64,000 nt of DNA from Peribacillus muralis (GCF_001645685.2 NZ_CP017080.1:4021051-4085050), one strand, 5' to 3'; shown: positions 1 through 8,744, numbered from the stretch's first letter. Notes: generated by a model from the sequence alone, not told the origin. Numbers and translations: made by a program.

Positions 1-24
1 GAAAAGAAAGTGGGGGTTCAATGA
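1..24 (+). CDS. C-terminal tail of an upstream gene, probably an OppD/DppD-type ATPase (partial)
   Basis: Frame 1 is open from the window edge and ends at TGA 22-24, giving seven residues. The stop overlaps the ATG at 21 of the next gene as ATGA, the usual arrangement inside an oligopeptide ABC transporter operon. Identity as OppD/DppD is inferred only from position. Confidence 0.45.
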   Translation, partial: EKKVGVQ

Positions 25-1010
25 TGGGCGCAGCAGTGGAAGACAAGAAGGTTCTGCTAAAGGTAGATCAATTGAAGCAATATTTCCCGATCAAGGGCGG
101 TTTTTTCGGAAGGACCGTTAATCATGTAAAAGCTGTCGACGACATCAGCTTTCATATTTATCAAGGAGAAACATTGAGCATAGTCGGTGAATCCGGCTGC
201 GGCAAATCGACGACCGGACGGGCCATCCTTCGATTGGATCAGCCTACGAGCGGGCAAATCCACTTTCAGGGCAAGGACCTTTTAAGCTTAGGAAAAAAAG
301 AAATGAGGAGTACGAGGAAGGATCTGCAGGTCATCTTTCAAGATCCTTTCGCCTCCCTTAATCCTAGGCAGACGATCGGGCAAATTCTTGGAGAAGCTTT
401 AGCGATACAAAATGTGGTGCCTAAGCAAAATCGCCGGAGCAGGATTGAAGAATTATTGGAACATGTCGGCCTGAGACCGGAATCGCTGGAAAGATATCCG
501 CATGAATTCAGCGGCGGCCAGCGTCAGCGGATCGGGATTGCCCGGGCACTTGCCGTCGATCCAAAATTGATCATTTGTGATGAAGCGGTATCTGCACTCG
601 ATGTCTCCATCCAGGCGCAGGTGCTGAATCTATTGAAAACATTGCAGCGGCAATTCGAGCTCACCTTTCTTTTCATCTCGCATGACTTAGGCGTCGTACG
701 CCATATCTCCGATCGCGTCATGGTGATGTATCTAGGAAAAATCGTCGAAATCGGTGACAAAAAGTCGATATTCGAACAGCCGCAGCACCCTTATACACGG
801 GCATTGCTTTCTGCCATCCCTGTACCGAATCCAGTGCAGGAAAGGGAACGGATTCTATTGACAGGTGATGTCCCCTCACCGATCGACCCGCCGAACGGCT
901 GCCGCTTCCATACACGGTGCCCGTTTGTGATGGACATCTGCAAAACAAAGGCACCTGAATTGAAACGCTCCGCGCAAAATCATCAAGTTGCGTGTCACAT
1001 TGTGTCATAA
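21..1010 (+). CDS. Oligopeptide/dipeptide ABC transporter ATP-binding protein, OppF/DppF family
   Basis: Cytoplasmic ATPase that powers peptide import together with a second ATPase, two permeases and a binding lipoprotein that lie outside the window to the left. Visible motifs: Walker A GESGCGKST (residues 56-64), Q-loop Q107, signature FSGGQRQR (163-170), Walker B LIICDE (183-188) and H-loop H221. The C-terminal oligopeptide-transporter extension carries the PNGCRFHTRCP cysteine motif near residues 291-301. At 329 aa it has normal family length. The ATG at 21 overlaps the previous stop (ATGA), supporting this start and translational coupling. The substrate cannot be told from sequence; nickel/heme/peptide paralogues look alike. 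Confidence 0.93.
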   Translation: MMGAAVEDKKVLLKVDQLKQYFPIKGGFFGRTVNHVKAVDDISFHIYQGETLSIVGESGCGKSTTGRAILRLDQPTSGQIHFQGKDLLSLGKKEMRSTRKDLQVIFQDPFASLNPRQTIGQILGEALAIQNVVPKQNRRSRIEELLEHVGLRPESLERYPHEFSGGQRQRIGIARALAVDPKLIICDEAVSALDVSIQAQVLNLLKTLQRQFELTFLFISHDLGVVRHISDRVMVMYLGKIVEIGDKKSIFEQPQHPYTRALLSAIPVPNPVQERERILLTGDVPSPIDPPNGCRFHTRCPFVMDICKTKAPELKRSAQNHQVACHIVS

Positions 1011-1099
1011 GCTGTAGATTTCCGCGAAAGTCTTTAGTAAGATACTCATAGACAAAATAATGCGAGTCATTAAAAAAATATAACCGACAGAGGTTCTCC

Positions 1100-1867
1100 A
1101 TGCTTAGTTACGAGGGATTCACGCTAATCATCATGCTCTTCATTTTAGCTCCCATCATGGGAGCTATTGCTCTTTTATTTTTATTCATATTCGAAAAGAG
1201 GATCGATCTGCTTGAAAACAAAAACAAAGAGATCCAGCTGGAGCAAGCTCTGCAGGAGGCACAATACAATAAACTGAACCAGCAAATCCAGCCTCACTTT
1301 TTATTCAATACCCTTAATGTCATATTGGGCTTGGCCCGCCTGGACAGGAAGGCCGAATTGATCCGTGCCCTGGAGGCATTTTCACAATTCCTGAAATTCA
1401 AATACAAAGCATCCGAGCCATTGATTCCGCTTGCCCAGGAAATTCAATACACCCAGCATTATCTCGACATCCAAAGCCTCCGCTTTGGTGACCGGCTTAA
1501 GATCGATATGTCGTGCCCCGATCACTTGACGATCGCACTGGTCCCCCCATTCATTCTCCAGACATTAGTGGAGAATTCATTCAAGCACGGCTTGGAAAAA
1601 AAGGTGGGAGAAGCCCTTCTTCATATTCAATTCCATTTGGAAGCGGAGACGATGCATCTCATAGTGAAGGATAACGGGTACATCGGGAATGCCACTTCCG
1701 CTGCCGAGGAAGGCGGTCATGGCCTGGACAATATCCAAAAGCGTTTACACTTGTATTTCAGCAGCCGAGCACGATTAATGATCAATTCCGATGAACGCGG
1801 CACAAAGGTGGAGGTATCATGGCCACTCGTTTTTGATACGAAATTGGAGGAGGCAGCACCGGAATGA
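1100..1867 (+). CDS. Sensor histidine kinase, LytS/YehU-type (His_kinase family)
   Basis: Short membrane-anchored kinase of a two-component system. One N-terminal transmembrane segment (about residues 8-30) leads into a coiled-coil linker, then the phosphoacceptor motif QIQPHFLFN with His66, the N-box around VENSFKHG (N159) and the G-box GHGLDNIQKR (206-215). At 255 aa it has almost no extracellular sensor, so it may sense within the membrane or through a partner. Its stop overlaps the response-regulator start by 4 nt. The symporter gene follows, so the system probably controls uptake of that transporter's substrate. The stimulus is unknown. Confidence 0.92.
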   Translation: MLSYEGFTLIIMLFILAPIMGAIALLFLFIFEKRIDLLENKNKEIQLEQALQEAQYNKLNQQIQPHFLFNTLNVILGLARLDRKAELIRALEAFSQFLKFKYKASEPLIPLAQEIQYTQHYLDIQSLRFGDRLKIDMSCPDHLTIALVPPFILQTLVENSFKHGLEKKVGEALLHIQFHLEAETMHLIVKDNGYIGNATSAAEEGGHGLDNIQKRLHLYFSSRARLMINSDERGTKVEVSWPLVFDTKLEEAAPE

Positions 1868-2562
1868 ATGTATTATTAGTGGATGACGAACCATTGGTCC
1901 TTGAACAAATGGAATATATGATCCAGTCGATATTCCCGTTTTGGACCTTTCACAAGGCCGCTGATGCTGTTCAAGCGCTGACGATCAACCAGACTCATAA
2001 AATCAACCTCGCTTTCCTGGACATTAACCTGCCTGGACGGTCGGGCCTTGAATTCGGTGAAGATTTGCGGGCGCTGAATAAAGAAGTGGAAATCATCATG
2101 GTGACCGCCCATCAAAGCTTCGATTATGCCCAGCAATCCATCAGGATCGGTGTCGTCGATTACTTGACGAAACCGGTCATTGAAAGTGAATTGCATAAAG
2201 TGCTATCCAAATATCAGGAAAGCGGGGCCACACAAAACTATTCAAGCCTGATCCACCATTCGCTCACATTCATTCATGAAAATTTCGCGGAAAAAATCTC
2301 GCTATCGGACATCGCCCGTGAAGTGCATACGAATCCGACATATTTAAGCAGGAAATTCCATGAAGAGGTCGGCACCTCCTTTTCCGAATATTTAATGCAC
2401 TATCGAATAAAAGCCGCTAAAAGGGCGTTAATCGCCAACACGAACTGGAGCATCTCGGATGTAGCCGAAAACTCGGGCTTCAACAGTCAGCATTATTTCA
2501 GCACGTTATTCCGTAAAATAGAGGGAATTACCCCGAAGGAGTTCCGCGAGAAAGGAAAATGA
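1864..2562 (+). CDS. Response regulator with AraC-type DNA-binding domain (YesN-like)
   Basis: Cognate regulator of the preceding kinase. Receiver domain residues 1-115: acidic pair D7/D8, phosphoacceptor D53 in FLDINLPG, T81 and K103. A two-helix AraC/XylS HTH domain fills residues about 130-230, ending in the typical GITPKEFR segment. It overlaps the kinase gene by 4 nt and ends 3 nt before the symporter start, so the three genes are almost certainly one transcript. No obvious operator was recognised; the target is inferred to be its own operon. Confidence 0.93.
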   Translation: MNVLLVDDEPLVLEQMEYMIQSIFPFWTFHKAADAVQALTINQTHKINLAFLDINLPGRSGLEFGEDLRALNKEVEIIMVTAHQSFDYAQQSIRIGVVDYLTKPVIESELHKVLSKYQESGATQNYSSLIHHSLTFIHENFAEKISLSDIAREVHTNPTYLSRKFHEEVGTSFSEYLMHYRIKAAKRALIANTNWSISDVAENSGFNSQHYFSTLFRKIEGITPKEFREKGK

Positions 2563-2565
2563 CCA

Positions 2566-3885
2566 TTGCGATCACGGACATTTCAAGAATACGTACAAGG
2601 CCCGATCCAACTCGGGATGGGGCTAGGAATCATTTCCCTCCTGGCACGCTGGGTGACGGGAACCACCATATTATCTTCTCCTGAATCGATGGTGAAGTAT
2701 GGCGTTTTCGGGGGAATTGGCTACGCAATAATGGGGGCGGTCGCCCTATTCATGTTCAGCTTCATCGGTAAGCGGGTTCGGCAAGATTTTCCAGCGGGAT
2801 TGACGATGGGCGACTATTTGAAAACGAGGCTGCACCCATTGGGATATTGGATTCTGCTCGTCATTCTCGTCATCACCAGCTTACACATTTTATTCATCCA
2901 GGGAATGGCCGCCTCCACCCTATGTCAATTCCTTTTCGATACACCGCTGTATGTCGGATTATTTTTCTTTTTCGTTTTTTGTATTCTTTTTGCAGGCTTC
3001 GGCGGACTGAAGCTCATTCATGGTTTCGCAGCCTTTCAAGTCGTTTTCATGTTTGCCGCCGTCATCTTGATCCCTTTATATTTTTTCGTCAAGGAAGGCA
3101 TCCAGCCTGTTTATGATGGAATCCGCCTGTACCACCCCTATATGCTGGTGATCAATAAGTATGACTTATGGAGTTTCATATTTGCCGGACTTCTTGTCGG
3201 ATTCGGCCAATTTTTCTTTGATTTGACGTCATGGCAGCGTTTGTTCATGATTGAACTGAAAAAGGTACCCTTAACCTTTTCCTTGTCCGGCCTGATATGG
3301 CTTATATTCCCGCTCTCGTTTTCATCACTGTTCATCATGGTGATCTTTACAGGCGGCTTCACTGATATCCACTCCATTTTAGAGGGGCTGGCAAACAAGA
3401 TCACGACGCCATTCTTTTTCATCCTGTTTGTGCTTTGTGCCTTCAGTGCCATCACGTCAACTTTCGGGGCCTGCCTGCACGCATTGGTCAGCTTGATTGT
3501 CGCCAATATGATCGTGCCCTTCCAGAACCAAACGAATGACCAGCAAAAAATCAGGATGGCCTACCTTCTTTCAATCTGTATCGGCGCATTGATATTCATG
3601 GCAACACTCTTCTATTCCCCAAACCTATTGGAGCTTTTATTTTATTCCGGGAATATCTATTCGGCCTTGCTCGCTCCCATACTTGTGATCGTTTTCAGCA
3701 GAGGGAAAGTTGCCAATTTCATACCGATAAGTGCGGCTTTGGCCATCGCTGCCTCATACATCATCCAGCCTTATGCAAGTGAATTTCAAAGCATTTGGTT
3801 CAGTGGAATAATATCCTTCACGATCATCGTCGTATGCACGATCTTTAGCTTCATCAAGAATTCATGGGAACTTCGTAAAGTCTAA
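2566..3885 (+). CDS. Sodium:solute symporter (SSS) family transporter
   Basis: Integral membrane carrier of 439 aa with about 12 hydrophobic segments and the SSS-type SWQRLF motif near residues 222-227. It starts at TTG 2566, only 3 nt after the response-regulator stop. Upstream AGAAAGGAAAATG at the end of the previous gene can serve as ribosome site; the next in-frame ATG would remove the first predicted segment. The substrate is unknown. Co-transcription with a LytS-like kinase and AraC-type regulator resembles systems in which a carrier is induced by its own substrate. A strong terminator follows at once. Confidence 0.85.
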   Translation: MRSRTFQEYVQGPIQLGMGLGIISLLARWVTGTTILSSPESMVKYGVFGGIGYAIMGAVALFMFSFIGKRVRQDFPAGLTMGDYLKTRLHPLGYWILLVILVITSLHILFIQGMAASTLCQFLFDTPLYVGLFFFFVFCILFAGFGGLKLIHGFAAFQVVFMFAAVILIPLYFFVKEGIQPVYDGIRLYHPYMLVINKYDLWSFIFAGLLVGFGQFFFDLTSWQRLFMIELKKVPLTFSLSGLIWLIFPLSFSSLFIMVIFTGGFTDIHSILEGLANKITTPFFFILFVLCAFSAITSTFGACLHALVSLIVANMIVPFQNQTNDQQKIRMAYLLSICIGALIFMATLFYSPNLLELLFYSGNIYSALLAPILVIVFSRGKVANFIPISAALAIAASYIIQPYASEFQSIWFSGIISFTIIVVCTIFSFIKNSWELRKV

Positions 3886-3887
3886 AA

Positions 3888-3921
3888 AAAAGCTGCCGAC
3901 ATGATGTCGGCAGTTTTTTTA
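3888..3921 (+). terminator. Rho-independent terminator after the symporter operon
   Basis: Perfect stem CTGCCGACAT/ATGTCGGCAG with a tiny loop, followed by seven T residues, directly after the stop codon at 3885. Confidence 0.93.
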
Positions 3922-3957
3922 TCGTCTGCCTCGTTTTAAGTCGTAACTCAACAGTTC

Positions 3958-4019
3958 GGGCCTTTTACTCGCCAATTTTGCCCTTTTACTCGCCAATTAG
4001 GGCCTTTTACTCGCCAATT
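3958..4019 (+). repeat. Three tandem 21-bp repeats
   Basis: The 17-mer CCTTTTACTCGCCAATT occurs at 3961, 3982 and 4003, exactly 21 bp apart, joined by 4-bp variable linkers. It lies between two terminators of convergent genes. No function is recognised. Confidence 0.9.
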
Positions 4020-4062
4020 TCGACTTCTCGATGAGCAGCTTCAGCAGCCGCCTCTTGTCATA

Positions 4063-4104
4063 TGAAAAGACGGTATCCAGAGAGACTGGACACCGTCTTT
4101 TTTT
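4063..4104. terminator. Bidirectional terminator between the symporter and selO genes
   Basis: Hairpin arms AAAGACGGT-TCCAG and CTGGA-ACCGTCTTT with one mismatch and a short AGAGA loop. T-rich runs flank both ends, so it can stop minus-strand selO transcription and plus-strand read-through. Confidence 0.8.
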
Positions 4105-4109
4105 CATCA

Positions 4110-5573
4110 TCAAGTTCCGCAAAAAGTCCGATATGGCGTGGATGATACAGGCAGTGTGGTGTATTCAGCTTGTTTGGCGGAATGCTCGTAAGGGTTTGCC
4201 AGAGCATCCAAAAGCCGCTCCATCACGCTGTAGTCTCCTTTTTCCACGGCAGCCGCTAGAGCCTCTTCGACACGGTGGTTCCGCGGGATAACCGCCGGAT
4301 TGCTGCTTTGCATCAGCTGGTTTGATGCTTCTTTCGATTCCTGCTGCCTGCCCAGTCTTGCCTTCCAAAGCTCATGCCACTGAACGTATTCCGGTGCCCC
4401 GAAAAGGACCGTGTCCTCCATCGTATCGAACGATAAAGCGCTGAATGTATTCGTATAATCGGCACCATGTTTCTTCATCATGCTGAGGAGGCCATTGATT
4501 AACGCTTCATCCTGTGTTTCTTCATTGAATAACCCTAATTTCGCTCGCATCCCCGCTAGCCAGTGGGCGTGATGCAGTTCTTTAAAAGCGGAAATCTTCT
4601 CTTGTGCGAGCTCGACTGCCTGATCCAGATCATCATCCAGCAACGGCAACAGAGATTCTGCGAACCGCGCAAGATTCCAGCCGCCAATAACCGGCTGATT
4701 GCCATAGGCATAGCGGCCTTGGGTGTCAATTGAGCTGAATACCGTAGCCGGATCATATTCATCCATGAAGGCACATGGGCCATAATCGATCGTTTCCCCG
4801 CTAATCGTCATGTTGTCGGTGTTCATCACTCCATGAATGAAGCCAACCAGCTGCCATTGGGCAATAAGCTTTGCCTGACGCTTGATCACTTCCTCGAAAA
4901 ATGAAAGATACCGATTCTCCGCTGTTTCAACTTCTGGATAATGTCGCATTATCGCATAATCTGCAAGCGTCCTGAGCTCCTCGACCGTCCCCCATTTCGC
5001 TGCGAACTGAAAGGACCCGACACGCAGATGACTCGCTGCGACACGGGTCATGATCGCCCCGGGCAGCCTGGTTTCACGGATGATCGATTCGCCGGTCGTC
5101 ACCACTGCCAGACTTCGGGTCGTCGGAATGCCCAATGCATGCATCGCCTCGCTGATGATATACTCCCGAAGCATCGGCCCCAATGCCGCACGCCCATCGC
5201 CCCCGCGCGAATACGGCGTTCTTCCCGGACCCTTCAGCTGGATATCGACCCTCCCTCCTTGAGGCAGGATTTGCTCTCCAAGCAGTATCGCCCGGCCATC
5301 CCCCAACATGTTAAAATGCCCGAACTGGTGCCCCGCATACGCTTGAGCAAGAGGCGAACCACCTACTGGAGCCTCGTTTCCGGCAAACACCGCCACGGCC
5401 ATTTCGCCTTTCAATGCCTCCACATCCAGACCGAGCGATAGCGCCAGCGGTTCATTGAGGATGACCAACTCAGGGGAGCTTACAGGTGTCGGATTCGTGC
5501 TCGTGAAAAACTTTTCCGGAAGGCGGGCATAACTATTGTCTAAATTCCATCCTGCTTCATTACTCTTAGTCAT
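4110..5573 (-). CDS. selO: Protein adenylyltransferase SelO (YdiU/UPF0061 family)
   Basis: SelO is a pseudokinase-fold enzyme that transfers AMP from ATP to protein Ser/Thr/Tyr residues and is linked to oxidative stress. The family hallmarks are clear: [10 protein letters not shown] (residues 79-88), GDGRA (91-95), [16 protein letters not shown] (114-129), HGVMNTDNM (247-255) and the metal-site TIDYGP (261-266). At 487 aa it has normal bacterial length. The C-terminus ends in a cysteine-containing FCGT, at the place where some homologues carry selenocysteine or a redox cysteine. It stands alone, with terminators below its 3' end and about 370 bp of non-coding DNA upstream. Start at ATG 5573. 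Confidence 0.96.
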   Translation of the reverse strand: MTKSNEAGWNLDNSYARLPEKFFTSTNPTPVSSPELVILNEPLALSLGLDVEALKGEMAVAVFAGNEAPVGGSPLAQAYAGHQFGHFNMLGDGRAILLGEQILPQGGRVDIQLKGPGRTPYSRGGDGRAALGPMLREYIISEAMHALGIPTTRSLAVVTTGESIIRETRLPGAIMTRVAASHLRVGSFQFAAKWGTVEELRTLADYAIMRHYPEVETAENRYLSFFEEVIKRQAKLIAQWQLVGFIHGVMNTDNMTISGETIDYGPCAFMDEYDPATVFSSIDTQGRYAYGNQPVIGGWNLARFAESLLPLLDDDLDQAVELAQEKISAFKELHHAHWLAGMRAKLGLFNEETQDEALINGLLSMMKKHGADYTNTFSALSFDTMEDTVLFGAPEYVQWHELWKARLGRQQESKEASNQLMQSSNPAVIPRNHRVEEALAAAVEKGDYSVMERLLDALANPYEHSAKQAEYTTLPVSSTPYRTFCGT

Positions 5574-5810
5574 GGCTTCTCCTTTTCTTTTTTGTCGTTT
5601 TGTATGAATGCTATTTCCCTCATCATTTCAGCTAAAAATCAATTCTTGAAACCAAAGATTGCAGTCATTTCTAATGTCTGCTTCTGCCAATTTATTATAC
5701 CGTTTCCATATGAAAATGGCTCTTTTTAAGTATGGTGTAGGACTCCATGAAAAGCTATCCTGCCAATATAACCATAACACGGCATGCATCACTTTTCGTT
5801 CTCAAACTAA
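5574..5810. other. Non-coding region upstream of selO
   Basis: No gene is supported here. It must contain the minus-strand selO promoter. A TATGAAAATGG-type motif and several AT-rich runs are present but I could not fix a promoter. Confidence 0.4.
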
Positions 5811-5841
5811 AAAAGGGTAATCACTTCATAAATACCCTTCT
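5811..5841 (-). terminator. Terminator for the minus-strand gene at 5948
   Basis: Arms AAGGGTA/TACCCTT around a 13-nt loop; read on the minus strand it is followed by TTTTTT. Confidence 0.65.
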
Positions 5842-5947
5842 TTCTGCAAATGGAACAATTCCTTTTTATACTGGTAAGAAAATGACATGGATAATCCTCA
5901 TAACCAAGACATACACCCAAATTAATATGGAGTCTGATTTAAATCAG

Positions 5948-6358
5948 CTATTCGAAATCGTATGCATCGTCATTCATACTGATCGCGGCATCTTGCTTCC
6001 CACTATTTAGGACCAGTTTGATGCTTCCTTCTCCGGACAAAGATTCAAATGAACGTTTTGCATCTCCCTTTATTACTTCAGAAAATACCTCTTCACCCTC
6101 CGAATCCATTACTATACATTCTATTTCACTATCAGTTTGATCGTTCTTTATTGAAATGGTATTGTTATCCTTCAATAGTGTTTTCATTTCTAGCGTTTTC
6201 CTTTTATGAAGGCTGCCGGATAAAGTCATATCAGCTACTAAAACTTTTGAGTCTCTTATATAGGTTTCACTCACTTCAATCCCATCTTTAACCACCTCTC
6301 CTTTTTCTGGAAATATATTGATGATAAGTCCAAGCAGTAAGAAAGCACTTATCACCAT
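5948..6358 (-). CDS. Small exported or membrane-anchored protein of unknown function, start region probably frameshifted
   Basis: Residues 1-16 are hydrophobic (LLLGLIINIF) and the rest is a soluble, acidic beta-rich domain of about 115 aa. I do not recognise the family. The only good ribosome site (AAGGAG, 6382-6387) is placed for an ATG at 6372, which reads ATG AAA AAA CGT TAA and stops. One extra A in the A6 run would join that ATG in frame to this ORF and give a standard MKKTLM signal-peptide start. The gene may therefore carry a 1-bp deletion (real, slippage-prone or a sequencing error), or start weakly at ATG 6358. Confidence 0.6.
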   Translation of the reverse strand: MVISAFLLLGLIINIFPEKGEVVKDGIEVSETYIRDSKVLVADMTLSGSLHKRKTLEMKTLLKDNNTISIKNDQTDSEIECIVMDSEGEEVFSEVIKGDAKRSFESLSGEGSIKLVLNSGKQDAAISMNDDAYDFE

Positions 6359-6434
6359 TAACGTTTTTTCATAAGGAACATCTCCTTACTTTTACATTTT
6401 AGGTATATTTTATCATAAAATCATCTTTAACCGA

Positions 6435-6463
6435 TAAAAAAACCCACCGCTGTTCCGGTAGGC
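6435..6463 (-). terminator. Probable terminator for the 49-aa gene upstream on the minus strand
   Basis: Minus strand: CCTACCG and CGGTGG pair with one bulged base, followed by GTTTTTTT. Confidence 0.5.
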
Positions 6464-6534
6464 CTACTTCTTATTTTTTAACCGATATCACTTCGGGATT
6501 AAGTTCAACGTCGTCATCACATCCCGGGCTTTAT

Positions 6535-6684
6535 TTAATTCAGGATAGCCAGGGTGATGAAGGCTATGCCAAATATGCAGTACAGACCGAGGGTAAGGGG
6601 CTGGGGATAAATGATGTAAACCATCATGCTAATGATCATCAGCAGGATGCTGTAGGCATTGATTCTATCTCTCCACATACTCAT
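6535..6684 (-). CDS. 49-aa small membrane protein
   Basis: Minus-strand ORF starting MSMWRDRINAY with two hydrophobic segments (about residues 11-27 and 31-47) and ending in ILN. A good ribosome site (AAAGGAGTTGACC) lies 8 nt before ATG 6684. Length, topology and ribosome site make it a credible gene although short. No family is recognised and no functional context is visible; a weak terminator lies about 70 bp downstream. Confidence 0.65.
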   Translation of the reverse strand: MSMWRDRINAYSILLMIISMMVYIIYPQPLTLGLYCIFGIAFITLAILN

Positions 6685-6993
6685 CTTTGGTCAACTCCTT
6701 TTTGATTGCGTTTTGAACGGAGAATCATTCTCCGGCTGTGTCAGTGCTTGTCCTTTAACGACGGAATTCCTGACGCTTATCGGCCCTTGCATTGAATGGC
6801 GCTTCCGCTTCAACAGGATTCATGTCATGGCCGTCTTCGTGCCTAATTTTGATTTTTTTTCATTTTTCGTTAGGATGTATGCGTCTGATAATTTATAATT
6901 ATAGGATTGCAACCACTAAATAGCCATGTAGCTAAAATGATAAGTTCATGAAAATATACTAAATATTCAGATTTTTAAGGAGAAGTGCAGGAA

Positions 6994-7686
6994 ATGTTTT
7001 ATAAAACTTACAAGGTTGTCCTGAGAACCTTGCATAAAGGTCAGATCGAGGAATTCTCCTATGTATATGAAGGGAAAAGTCTATTGATTGGACGTGCAAG
7101 CCAGTACTCCCAAGCGGATTTCAAACTTTATAATGACTTCGTTTCCAGGGAACATTGCCGTATTTATATGCTGGAAGGAAAGCTTTTCATTGAGGATTTG
7201 GCGAGCAAGCACGGAACCTCCGTGAACCAGATGCCGCTTGTACCGGGTCATCCTTGCCCCATTGAACCAGGGGATGTCATTACTTTGATTAATGGATTGA
7301 TTGAATTCATGATTTCCATCGACAACGATTTAACCATGGATTTGACTCCGGTGAGCCAGGAATTGCAGCATACGGTGATCATAAATGAGCATCTTCAGAC
7401 CGTGACCATCAATGAAGAACCCCCCATTAAAATGCCGACGAAGGAATTCAATTGCTTTAAGCTGCTTTATGAGAACCTGGATCACCTTATTGCAAAAGAA
7501 AGAATCGTTCAGCATGTATGGCCCGAAAGAAGTGGTGATTCCGAGCAAATCGTGACAGCCGAAGAGATCGCTTCCCTTCTCTACAGGGTGCGAAAGCGGA
7601 TCAATGGCCATTTCGCCATTAAAGCCGTAATCCAAAAAGGCTATTATATGGAATCGATTCTCTCCATCAACCTCTCGGACCTGTAA
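6994..7686 (+). CDS. FHA-domain protein with C-terminal winged-helix DNA-binding domain
   Basis: Residues about 25-105 form an FHA phosphothreonine-binding domain with the signature pattern LIGRASQ...SREHCRI...DLASKHGTSVN. Residues about 140-230 resemble an OmpR/PhoB-type winged helix (PTKEFNCFKLL, VWPE, LLYRVRKRIN, KGYYM). The architecture suggests a regulator whose DNA binding depends on a phosphorylated partner. ATG 6994 is preferred because AAGGAG (6977-6982) is 11 nt upstream; an earlier in-frame GTG at 6985 sits too close to it. It stands alone with its own terminator, and no kinase gene is adjacent. Confidence 0.8.
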   Translation: MFYKTYKVVLRTLHKGQIEEFSYVYEGKSLLIGRASQYSQADFKLYNDFVSREHCRIYMLEGKLFIEDLASKHGTSVNQMPLVPGHPCPIEPGDVITLINGLIEFMISIDNDLTMDLTPVSQELQHTVIINEHLQTVTINEEPPIKMPTKEFNCFKLLYENLDHLIAKERIVQHVWPERSGDSEQIVTAEEIASLLYRVRKRINGHFAIKAVIQKGYYMESILSINLSDL

Positions 7687-7782
7687 TGAACAGGTTATGG
7701 AGTCATGGCCTGCACCCCATTTGTTAGGCGCCGTCCCATGATTGGAGGAGTTGTTTCTCCATCCAATCGTCGTTACACTTGT

Positions 7783-7811
7783 AAGCATCCTTCATTGGGT
7801 GCTTTTTATTT
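7783..7811 (+). terminator. Terminator after the FHA gene
   Basis: AAGCATCC/GGGTGCTT hairpin with a 6-nt loop, followed by a T-rich run. Confidence 0.75.
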
Positions 7812-7865
7812 TGAAGGAAATTATTCTCTTTTGTTGAATATATATTTAAAAAAGGAGGTGAGTAC

Positions 7866-8180
7866 GTGGAGGTTAAACATAGAACTTTATACTTTTTAGA
7901 AATCATGGAAAATGGAGAACATTATTCTTTTGATTATGAAACCGAAGATGAAGCCTATCATGCATTCGAGTTCCTTGTGAAGACATACAAGGATAACAGA
8001 ATTGTTGATAAAGGACCTATTATTTCCGCTGATAATATCACCCAATTGAGTATATGCAAAACTCAGGAAGGTTCTGTACCAAAATGCGCAATCGCAAACT
8101 ACTCGCCTTTTGAATGGTTCAAGGATACACACGAGGAGATTAAACTCTCCGCTAAAATATACTACGAAAATCAAAAATGA
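7866..8180 (+). CDS. Conserved-looking hypothetical protein, 104 aa
   Basis: Soluble, acidic protein with GTG start at 7866 behind a strong AAGGAGGTGAG site. No signal peptide or membrane segment. No family recognised. A clear terminator follows 11 bp after the stop, so it is monocistronic. The ribosome site and terminator make it a real gene; function unknown. Confidence 0.75.
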   Translation: MEVKHRTLYFLEIMENGEHYSFDYETEDEAYHAFEFLVKTYKDNRIVDKGPIISADNITQLSICKTQEGSVPKCAIANYSPFEWFKDTHEEIKLSAKIYYENQK

Positions 8181-8190
8181 AGACGAAGTT

Positions 8191-8216
8191 AGGCATCTAC
8201 GGATGCCTTTTTTATT
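8191..8216 (+). terminator. Terminator after the 104-aa hypothetical gene
   Basis: AGGCATC/GATGCCT stem with a TACG loop, followed by TTTTTT. Confidence 0.88.
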
Positions 8217-8278
8217 GGAAATCGGATACAAGCCACGTTAGCTGGGTGTCTGCTTATCCGAACAAATCAGTGCACATG

Positions 8279-8419
8279 CTAGAACATACCCTTTATTAGC
8301 CGAACGATCATCCTTGGAATGAAAGCCAGGAATTTAATAGCCCATTCAACGATGATTGAATCGAGAATTTCACCCATTATGTCTTTGAAAATGCGCTTCC
8401 TTGATTGTCTTGTTTTCAA
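8279..8419 (-). CDS. 46-aa small basic amphipathic protein
   Basis: Minus-strand ORF with TTG start at 8419 behind GAGGGGAT. The sequence runs MKTRQSRKRIF, then an amphipathic helix, and ends FIPRMIVRLIKGMF. It is strongly basic at both ends and probably membrane-associated. It lies 13 bp downstream of a decayed membrane-protein gene and may once have been its operon partner. Family uncertain. Confidence 0.55.
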   Translation of the reverse strand: MKTRQSRKRIFKDIMGEILDSIIVEWAIKFLAFIPRMIVRLIKGMF

Positions 8420-8431
8420 ATTATCCCCTCG

Positions 8432-8720
8432 TTACCTTTCCATTTTCCCTATCATCCGTTCAAAAACAATAACCCACAATGGAGATAGGATCATAAAGAA
8501 TAAGAATATACCCAAACCAAGCAGTTCCTTCTTTGTTGCTTTACTAGTAAATGCCGTTCAATTAAAAGCACAGACATTCCATTCACCATAATAATAACCG
8601 CTATTCATTGTAAACACCAAAATACAAAGTGGATAATTCCTGCCGTAATCCATAATAGTAATGCTGGAATAAAAAACTTTATTCTGTATTTTATCGTTTC
8701 ATTTTCACATCTCCATAAAG
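8432..8720 (-). pseudogene. Frameshifted small integral membrane protein
   Basis: Three hydrophobic stretches on the minus strand lie in different frames and none has a complete ORF. They are a segment containing FFIPALLLWITAG (stop at 8605), one containing IIMVNGMSVLLIERHLL, and one containing LGIFLFFMILSPLWVIVFERM that ends at TAA 8432. Together they would make a protein of about 90-95 aa with three membrane helices. At least two frameshifts are required. The original family is not recognised. Confidence 0.55.
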
Positions 8721-8744
8721 ACAGCCCCCGATAGAGGCACACTA

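Noticed and set aside
8319..8591. 90-codon plus-strand ORF
   Set aside because: No ribosome site; the coding-like signal is on the minus strand (small protein and membrane-protein remnants).
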